Positions 57,483 through 64,000 of a stretch of 64,000 nucleotides of DNA are shown piece by piece; within the stretch, counting starts at the first letter, position 1, and each line of letters begins with the position of its first letter. Origin of the DNA: Pirellulaceae bacterium (GTDB taxonomy: Bacteria > Planctomycetota > Planctomycetia > Pirellulales > Pirellulaceae). Below the pieces are notes generated by a model. The model saw only the letters and a list, made by a program, of their open reading frames with translations. It was not told the origin of the DNA and made no database searches. The position numbers and the translations under genes are program-made. The stretch spans positions 1-64,000 of the forward strand of contig JADYZV010000012.1 of the NCBI GenBank assembly GCA_020852965.1. The letters run 5' to 3'.

Positions 57483-58545
57483 GCATTCTGGTTACAGAAA
57501 GAAGTTTGGTTTTACGCTCGTGGAATTGCTGGTGGTGATAGCCATCATCGGCATTCTAGTTGGCCTCCTGTTGCCTGCCGTGCAAGCCGCGCGAGAGGCG
57601 GCGCGACGAATGCAATGCACTAATAACCTGAAACAACTTGCCCTGGCCGTCCACCTGTACGCGGACGTACACAAGCAGTTTCCAGCCAAAAGGAATGGCG
57701 CTGCCGAGAGCGGTCAATTCACGTCGGGTTGGCTGCGTCTGTTGCCCTTCTTCGAACAACAGGCCCTGTTTGATCGATGGGCAACCGCTCATGACGGCTT
57801 TCCGGCTTACGGGCCGGTTCCCTACGCCTTTTGGTATGACTACGATGTCTACCGTGCCCAGGTTGTCACCTTGCTCTGCCCGTCGGATGGAAACGCTTCC
57901 GACAAGCCCGTGGACCGATACGGTCGTAGCAATTACGCGTTCAGTGTCGGAGACTCGGTTATTTCAACGAACGGCAGTTATGGCAACAACTATGGGACAA
58001 ACCCCCGTGGCATGTTCCCAAACCTAGCTGGCAAGATCGGAATTGGCGCTGTCACCGATGGCTTGAGCAACACGGCGATGCTGTCGGAGCATCTTTTTGC
58101 TGCCGATTCGCGGAGGGTCGGGCAAGGCGACGTCCGCCGCGTGGCCGCCATAAGCAGCAGTCCGGGAGTCTGCTACGCGCAACTCGATCTGAACAATCCC
58201 AGGCAGTACGCCCCAACAGCCGATGTGATGGCATGGGGTGCCGTGAGATGGGTTCATGGGTCAATATCGTGGACCGGTTTCAACACAGTGCTGCCACCCA
58301 ACGGCCCCGCTTGTGCCGAGTTGTCGAACGACTCCCATACTGGAGGGCAAGCTCACCCGCCGACAAGCAATCACACCGGCGGCGTAGTCTTGGCGATGGG
58401 TGATGGATCGGTCCGTTTCGTCAGCGAGGTGATCGACACGGGCAACCTGTACGCGGCGCCCGTTACCACCGGGGGCCCAAGCCCCTACGGCGTGTGGGGC
58501 GCGCTCGGATCGAAAGACGGTGGCGAAGTAGTGGGTGAATTCTGA
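57475..58545 (+). CDS. DUF1559 (SBP_bac_10) pseudopilin-like protein
   Basis: 356 residues. The prepilin-type N-terminus has cleavage after G12, then [20 protein letters not shown] with E17 at the +5 position. The helix continues into [27 protein letters not shown], the hallmark of this very large planctomycete family. The C-terminal part ends with [21 protein letters not shown], also typical. It is exported to the inner membrane and processed by a prepilin peptidase; function unknown, probably a surface pseudopilin. Its leader is duplicated upstream. Confidence 0.95.
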   Translation: MTLHSGYRKKFGFTLVELLVVIAIIGILVGLLLPAVQAAREAARRMQCTNNLKQLALAVHLYADVHKQFPAKRNGAAESGQFTSGWLRLLPFFEQQALFDRWATAHDGFPAYGPVPYAFWYDYDVYRAQVVTLLCPSDGNASDKPVDRYGRSNYAFSVGDSVISTNGSYGNNYGTNPRGMFPNLAGKIGIGAVTDGLSNTAMLSEHLFAADSRRVGQGDVRRVAAISSSPGVCYAQLDLNNPRQYAPTADVMAWGAVRWVHGSISWTGFNTVLPPNGPACAELSNDSHTGGQAHPPTSNHTGGVVLAMGDGSVRFVSEVIDTGNLYAAPVTTGGPSPYGVWGALGSKDGGEVVGEF

Positions 58546-58989
58546 CCTGCGCTCTGGCTGGGATATCCTGTAGTTCAAATGATCGACAAGATGGAAGATT
58601 CAACACTCTGTGCCGGGGCTCAATCGGACCGTGCGCAGAGCTACACCCGTTGGAGTTTCTGAAATGAGTATAAGGAGGTATTGCCAAAACTGTCGACGAT
58701 CTGATGCAACTGGATGTCTTGGTTCAACGGTAAATGGAAGTACCGGTGTTCTGAAGTAGCTACTAATTGGGGCTTAGTAACCTACGTTTTTGGTCATCCG
58801 TTTTATAGATTTTTCGCATAGTGGCAAAGTTGGAAGAGAAGTGAGTGACACAAAGCCTTGAGTATCACTCCGCTTCCAACTTCGCGATCAAGCGGCGCTC
58901 AGGTTGCACTTCTGCAGAGCCCTGTCTTCCGCACAACTGTGTTCTGTGGTGTGTAACAGCGAACGGAGAAGTGAGCTCCGCATGAGATT
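58546..58989 (+). other. Intergenic stretch without gene
   Basis: 440 bp between the DUF1559 gene and the amber-interrupted gene. Only short frames, no repeat and no hairpin that stands out. Confidence 0.4.
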
Positions 58990-60150
58990 CTATGAGGGGA
59001 AATTTTCTTCGCTGCGATTGGCGAATCCCCACGTGGTCGCTGGGTAGCGAATATCCAACGCAGGCGATTCCAGCCGTTTCCCTTGTTGGTGCATACTGTG
59101 CATGGCTTTTTCGAGGATGCCGGTCGTCAGCAGAGTGCGCTCCACTGGATAAGCTGCATGTTGAGTATGCATCATGTGCTGGATTCCCCGCAGCAGGTGT
59201 TCGAAGTGTCCGTAGGGATGCGTTTCTTCCAGTCGGAACCAGCAGGCGAACGGTTCGGCTTGGTCGCGAAGACGACAGGCCAAAGCAAATTCGTGGCACA
59301 CACCGGTGAGCATAGCTACGGTGGCCCGCAGCCCATCGCGGTATTCAATCATATAAAACGCGGCCTTCTCGCGGTTCAGCCGTTCTTCGAGTCGCTCGGA
59401 GGAACTGTCGATGGTGTCCAGAGCCGATTTCAGTAGTCGGCGATCCCATTTATTTTCTTTTTCGGCTTGCCAGATTTGGTCGCCGGTGGCCGCCGTGACT
59501 GCGATCACGCCCGTTTCGCCGCCATGGCGGCGCTCAAGAACAGACTGCAGGGCCTCAATTCCGTGAAAGCCATACGCCTCCAGGTCACCGTACCCGACCT
59601 TCATTGCATCTTCTATCTCACTGCCCAGCGGCAGTTCCTGCGCGGGATAACGCTAGCAGAGAGGCAGGGACGAGCCGGCCATAAACGGGATGTCGTGCTG
59701 CTTGGAAAGGTCGAACATGTGCTTGGCGTCGCTCCAATTCCATGAAAGATGTTTGTCGCTGAAGATGGGAGCAAATTCACCGCATCGCTTCATGGCAACG
59801 ACAATTTCGTCCAGGAACCGCCGCCGGGGATACAGCTTCTGCCCGGCATCGTTGAGAGGGTAGTCGCCCTGTTCGCCGATGCTCAGCACGCCGGCTACGG
59901 ATAACTTGTTTTGCCCCATAGTCACCGCTTCATCGATGGTTTGGGCGATATCAAAACCATGTTTCTCCGCCAGACCGCGGCTGAGATCAGCCTCGTGAAC
60001 TTGGTCCGTGTACAGCGATACTAACTCGAGGTCTGGGCCTGGACCTCCCTGTTGACGCCAGCCTTCCCAAATCTTGCCGATGATGACGTCCGCGTGGGAG
60101 TTCTTGTGGTAGGTCGTGACTGCTGCGTCTACCGGAAGCTTTTTCCTCAT
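58990..60150 (-). pseudogene. Conserved exported protein gene interrupted by one amber codon
   Basis: The frame reads from MRKKLPVDAAVTTY at 60150 to MAGSSLPLC, meets TAG at 59655-59653, and continues in the same frame with RYPAQELPLGSEIEDAMKVG to 58990. Apart from that stop the open frame is 386 codons. Conserved-looking runs on both sides are NSHADVIIGKIWEGWRQ and YPVERTLLTTGIL. As I recall it, this is an uncharacterised family of exported planctomycete proteins, with Trp at the stop position. The usual export leader is missing, since the frame upstream reaches a TAA without a leader. A pseudogene is most likely; readthrough or a sequencing error are alternatives. Confidence 0.7.
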
Positions 60151-60360
60151 GCCCGTGGCCGACAGGGCCGCCGCAGGATAAAACAGTGATAACCCACCGA
60201 GACTTGAAGATTACAGAGCTTGGCGACGGGTAATGTTCATGGCATTCCGATCGTATATCAAAGATGTATTGGTTCATCTTAATCTGTGAAAACCAGGATT
60301 GCGTTTAGCGTAGTCATGAAGTGGTCGTGTCGTGGTTCATTCTAACTTGTGCGAGCGTCG

Positions 60361-60644
60361 CTAGGCAACTTGCTTGTTGCGAAGTTGTTGGCGGCGCTGT
60401 CGGGCCTTCTCGAGCTTTTGACCCTAGGGCGTTTCGCCAGAGCTCGCTGCACAATCATCTCGATATCAACCTCATTTATCGCCGGGCATATTCCCCAATG
60501 CACCATGTAGCGACTGTAGCCGTTGAGCAATGAAAAGGTCCTCCAGTTTTCAGGTAGATTGCATCGACGTGGTAAATCGCGTGGAATTTGGTTGAATGAA
60601 GCCTGTAGGTTTCTTGATAGGTGTTCGCAGTTTGCGTTTGGCAT
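60361..60644 (-). pseudogene. IS transposase remnant (rve integrase core)
   Basis: The frame holds GYSRYMVHWGICPAINEVDIEMIVQRAL, which matches the middle of the DDE integrase core of IS3-like transposases. After the frame breaks, a basic tail KLEKARQRRQQLRNKQVA ends at 60361, like the C-terminus of such enzymes. The catalytic Asp/Glu parts between are missing. No inverted repeats could be assigned. Confidence 0.6.
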
Positions 60645-60669
60645 GACTTAAAAATAATTCAGAGTTAAA

Positions 60670-60708
60670 GTGTCCAAAATACCTCAAAGTGGCACTTAAG
60701 TCGGTGTA
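60670..60708 (+). promoter_or_regulatory. Third copy of the GTGGCACTTAAGT leader box
   Basis: A GTGTCCAAAATACC word followed by GTGGCACTTAAGT, then GTGTA, 40 bp before the start of the 839-residue protein gene. The same order of words occurs at 55485-55523 and 57347-57385. It looks like a shared promoter or binding box; which factor reads it is unknown. Confidence 0.5.
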
Positions 60709-60746
60709 CCGTACCATAACACATCACGCACTAGCGCCCCCCACCA

Positions 60747-63266
60747 ATGCCGAAACATACTCTAATTCATCAGATCACGCGTCTCCGAGCGCTTAATTTG
60801 CGATGGGGCCTTTTGCTCGTCCTCTGCCTAGGGAGCGTGAGTCTTTTGGGAAATGTTGCCACAGCGGTGGACCCCGTAGATAGTCGCAATGCTACCAAGG
60901 AGAGCGAAAAAACTCCGCGTACCGACATTCACATCAGCGGCGTCTATCCACACTTGACGACGTACGGGATCTATAGCCAGGGAGGTGGACACTACCTGCC
61001 CAATCATCAGGAATGTGGTATCGGTGCGGTCGTACCGTGGGCGGGCAAATTGTTCATGATCAACTATGCACCGCACCAACCGAGGGGTAGCGAACACAAG
61101 CTCTACTCGGTGAGCAGTGACCTTTCCCAACCCTTGAAGATCTACCCCGAGAGTGTTGGTGGTACGCCCGCCGGGCGAATGATTCACGCGGAATCCAACC
61201 AGCTCCTCATCGGGCCCTATTTGATTGATCAGGACCGCAGGGTGCGAGTGATATCGCCGAAGGTCATGCCGATGAGGATCACCGCGATCACACGTCACCT
61301 GACCGATCCTGCAAACATGGTTTACTACATCGACATGGAAGGTGCGATATGGGAAGCCAACGTTCACACACTCGCGGTGAAGAAACTGTTCGAGAAGCCT
61401 GTCCCCGGATGGCACAGCAAGGGTGGGTATGTATCGCAGGGACGGTTGGTCATCTCAAATAACGGTGAGCGGGCCGCTGGCAACTACGACGACGTGTTGG
61501 TTGGAGGCAAGGCAGAGAATGCCGAGGAGCGAGGCGTGCTTGCGGAATTCGATGGCAAGGATTGGAGCATCGTCGAGCGACGCCAGTACACGGAAGTCAC
61601 AGGTCCGACCGGGATCTCAGGGGGCAGCGATGGTGACGAGCCCATTTGGGCCGTCGGTTGGGATCGCCGCAGCCTACGTCTCAAGCTATTGGATCAAGGT
61701 AAGTGGCACACCTACCTGTTGCCCAAAGCGTCCTACTGCAATGATGCGAGTCACGGTTGGTTCACCGAATGGCCACGCATTCGGGAAATCACTGGTGGTC
61801 GATGGATGATGGACATGCACGGGATGTTCTTTGACTTTCCCAAAACGTTTTCATCCTCGAACTCTGCCGGCATCAAGCCGATCGCGAGCCACCTGCGCTA
61901 TATACCCGACTTCTGTGGCTGGGATGGAAAGCTAGTGCTGGCGACCGATGAAACCAGTATTCAAGGCAACGAACTTGCCGGTCAACCGCAAAGTAATTTG
62001 TGGTTTGGAGACTACGACGACCTGAAAGACTGGGGCCCTTCCAGTGCGTACGGTGGTCCCTGGATCAAGGATCCCATCAAAGCAGACACGCCATGCGATC
62101 CGTTTCTTGTCGCGGGGTTTGATCGGCGGCTCATTTATTTTGTCGTCGACGTGGATGAAGATACGCCAGCAAATGACACTGTGAAATTCACCCTCGAAGT
62201 TGACCGAAAAGGCGATGGGTCATGGGCAAACGCAGGGACTGTCGACGTTCCTAAAGGCGGCTCGCTGGCTCATCACTTGCCTAGCGACCTCGATGCTGTT
62301 TGGATCCGTTTCAAGGCCGATAGAGACTGCACCGCCACCGCGTTTCTGCATCAAACGGCGGAGCGGTTCGTCGATGGCAGTTCGGCAGAGAACAAGGATC
62401 TGTTCGCTGGTTTGGCTGATCTCGGAGACCAGGATATGCATGGCGGATTGCTCTACGCCGCGAAACGAAACCGCAACCTCCGAGTGATCAGCGACAACGA
62501 TCGGTATTTTGATTTCACCAAGACCACGTTTGAGTTCCAGCCGGACGTACCGGATGCCGAGTTGCACAAACTGCTGCAAATTCAGCCTGTATTCACCGTT
62601 GACGCTGCGTCGGTGGTACTGCGGTTCAAAGACAAGTCGCTACGATTGCCCAAAGGGAACGCTGCATTCGACAAGCCATTCGCGGCAGGTTGGCCGCGGG
62701 CGCTACGGGAAGTCGAATCGGAACGCAATATTGCTAACATTCACGGCACGTTCTACGAAGTCCCTCGACCGGCGCTCTGGAATCAAATGCGTCCGGTCGC
62801 GAGTCACTCCAAGCAGATTATGGATTTCTGTTCGTGGAATGGGCTGTTGGTCATGACAGGCGTGCGACGCAATCCAGCGGAAGATAGCCACGTTTTCGTG
62901 AGTGAAAACAATGACGCGGCACTCTGGTTTGGTGCCATTGATGACCTCTGGAAACTCGGCAAGCCCACCGGACATGGAGGACCTTGGCTCCAGAGCATCG
63001 TCAAAGCCGGACAAGCTTCGGATCCATATTTGATGACCGGTTACGACAAGAAGTCAGCTTCGATGTCTCACGCGTCACAGGAACCTGTCACTTTCACGCT
63101 ACAGGCCGACATCGATGGGACCGGTTTTTGGGTCGACTACCAGTCGTTTGAGGTTGTACCGAACCAATCTGTCTCACACGACTTTCCAGCCGGCTTTTCC
63201 GCGTGTTGGATTCGGGCGAAATGCGATCACGATACGACCGCGACACTTCAATTCGTCTACGAATAA
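60747..63266 (+). CDS. Large secreted protein with internal duplication
   Basis: 839 residues. A signal anchor or peptide (WGLLLVLCLGSVSLLGNVATA) ends near residue 40. Residues about 60-340 hold a beta-propeller-like part with HISGVYPHLTTYG and YSVSSDLSQPLKIYPE. Two copies of a roughly 180-residue unit follow, at about 355-545 and 663-839: HGMFFDFPKTF and HGTFYEVPRPA, then DFCGWDGKLVL and DFCSWNGLLVM, then LWFGDYDDL and LWFGAIDDL. No catalytic motif was recognised. A piece of this gene was copied to 56309-56663, so a paralogue once lay there. Likely surface-exposed. Confidence 0.7.
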   Translation: MPKHTLIHQITRLRALNLRWGLLLVLCLGSVSLLGNVATAVDPVDSRNATKESEKTPRTDIHISGVYPHLTTYGIYSQGGGHYLPNHQECGIGAVVPWAGKLFMINYAPHQPRGSEHKLYSVSSDLSQPLKIYPESVGGTPAGRMIHAESNQLLIGPYLIDQDRRVRVISPKVMPMRITAITRHLTDPANMVYYIDMEGAIWEANVHTLAVKKLFEKPVPGWHSKGGYVSQGRLVISNNGERAAGNYDDVLVGGKAENAEERGVLAEFDGKDWSIVERRQYTEVTGPTGISGGSDGDEPIWAVGWDRRSLRLKLLDQGKWHTYLLPKASYCNDASHGWFTEWPRIREITGGRWMMDMHGMFFDFPKTFSSSNSAGIKPIASHLRYIPDFCGWDGKLVLATDETSIQGNELAGQPQSNLWFGDYDDLKDWGPSSAYGGPWIKDPIKADTPCDPFLVAGFDRRLIYFVVDVDEDTPANDTVKFTLEVDRKGDGSWANAGTVDVPKGGSLAHHLPSDLDAVWIRFKADRDCTATAFLHQTAERFVDGSSAENKDLFAGLADLGDQDMHGGLLYAAKRNRNLRVISDNDRYFDFTKTTFEFQPDVPDAELHKLLQIQPVFTVDAASVVLRFKDKSLRLPKGNAAFDKPFAAGWPRALREVESERNIANIHGTFYEVPRPALWNQMRPVASHSKQIMDFCSWNGLLVMTGVRRNPAEDSHVFVSENNDAALWFGAIDDLWKLGKPTGHGGPWLQSIVKAGQASDPYLMTGYDKKSASMSHASQEPVTFTLQADIDGTGFWVDYQSFEVVPNQSVSHDFPAGFSACWIRAKCDHDTTATLQFVYE

Positions 63267-63451
63267 TAAATGAATGATGTCCGACAACGAAACAACAAAA
63301 TGTCACATTGTGACAACCACCCCCTTTCCAGGCTGACTTTCGTGCATATCCGTACTGCTCGTCGGACTGGCACAATCGCTTGCTGAACCGTAGATGTCTT
63401 AAAGAATGCTCCTTATCCAATCCCTAAATGTAACGAGAGGAATTGAATCTT

Positions 63452-64000
63452 TTGAAACGACACAAATACACGACCACTGTATTCAACGATGCGCGCAGAC
63501 TATTCATGCTTTTCGTAGCCAGCCTGATGTGTTGCCTGACGACTGACTGCGCCAGTGCGCAGCAAGGTAACGGGACGACTACCGCCGACGATCACACCAT
63601 CATGCTGCTGCAGCCGGGCACGAACGGCACCATGATTGATGCAAAGAACGTTTTTACGCCGGAAGTCAAAGGCGCCACGACAGTGAGCGATGCCAGTCTC
63701 GGCCAAGTATTGCAGTTTGGCGATGAAGCGAACAACGGTATCCGCGTTAAAGACGATGGGAAGATAGATTTTTCGTGTGGCATGACGTTGGACATTTGGA
63801 TTCATTTGGAGCAGCCCGATGAGAAAACGCCAAACCCCGGCGGCTCGGTTTTCGCAAAAGCGGGGTCGTTTTCCACCATGATCAGAGACAATAGTTTCGA
63901 CGTCAAAGGCTACAGTTTCAGCATTGGATCGTTGAGTTTCCCCACCGTCCCCGTTGTCACCACAACTGATACGCAATACAAGACTTATCCAGTGGGCGGA
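63452..64000 (+). CDS. Secreted LamG/concanavalin-like protein (5' part, runs off window)
   Basis: 183 codons, open to the window edge. The start is a TTG at 63452 with AGAGG before it, or the ATG at 63506, which opens the signal peptide LFVASLMCCLTTDCASAQ. A LamG-type jelly roll begins at about residue 70 (LQFGDEANNGIRVKDDGKIDF and MTLDIWIHLEQP). Role unknown; another exported sugar-binding-type protein of the accessory region. Confidence 0.7.
   Translation, partial: MKRHKYTTTVFNDARRLFMLFVASLMCCLTTDCASAQQGNGTTTADDHTIMLLQPGTNGTMIDAKNVFTPEVKGATTVSDASLGQVLQFGDEANNGIRVKDDGKIDFSCGMTLDIWIHLEQPDEKTPNPGGSVFAKAGSFSTMIRDNSFDVKGYSFSIGSLSFPTVPVVTTTDTQYKTYPVGG

Noticed and set aside
58990-60150. Two separate genes in this span
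   Set aside because: Both parts are in one frame and the sequence between them keeps family-like residues; one interrupted gene explains it better.

Overview
The window looks like chromosomal DNA of a planctomycete, most likely of the Pirellulaceae type. Direct signs are a DUF1559 protein with a prepilin-type N-terminus, a small lipoprotein with a carboxypeptidase-regulatory-like fold, an ECF sigma factor overlapping a FecR-type membrane protein, a protein of the family known only from Planctomycetes and Verrucomicrobia (32037-32435), several Tat-exported oxidoreductase or sialidase-like proteins, and a class II ribonucleotide reductase. No rRNA, tRNA, CRISPR array or complete insertion sequence was seen.

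From 1 to about 47.7 kb the content is mostly conserved. It opens with a PilM-like pilus assembly gene and a Gly/Met-rich membrane protein cut by the window edge. A GH38-like enzyme, a polytopic membrane protein and a primary-type sigma factor follow. Then come hpt with two glycosyltransferases, a Wzz-like chain-length protein, and an ABC exporter whose permease is fused to a CPBP protease. nrdJ, a GH2 enzyme, an esterase-deacetylase fusion and an SH3 protein are next. After these lie PSP1/YaaT, hemB, a nucleoside-type MFS transporter, a GldG-like protein with its ABC ATPase, a hemerythrin-like protein, a propeller/toroid secreted protein, Dabb, FHA and YhcC-type radical SAM proteins, a Gfo/Idh/MocA oxidoreductase and parAB.

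The intergenic spaces of this part are rich in palindromes. At least five copies of an element built on GTAGTGGACGAGG are present, two of them inside larger units with 14-bp terminal inverted repeats. There are also three loci of TTGGTTC heptamer arrays, a 77-bp tandem hairpin array and a 64-bp perfect palindrome behind nrdJ, and a long inverted repeat in front of hemB.

From 47.7 kb to the end the DNA is accessory in character. A minus-strand unit runs from an ECF sigma factor through a FecR/DNRLRE protein to a CxxCH-bearing cyclase-like protein, a Tat-exported BNR-like protein and a LamG protein. It is flanked by decayed genes: an M14 carboxypeptidase with a frameshift, a conserved exported protein stopped by one in-frame amber codon, and an IS transposase remnant. 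Between 55.4 and 57.5 kb lies a graveyard of duplicated pieces of the neighbouring genes, including a fragment of the 839-residue secreted protein, a sulfatase tail, a second FecR/DNRLRE copy with an internal deletion, and a repeated leader sequence. The last features are the 839-residue secreted protein, which has an internal duplication, and the start of another LamG-type protein.

All product names rest on reading translations by eye. No database search was run.
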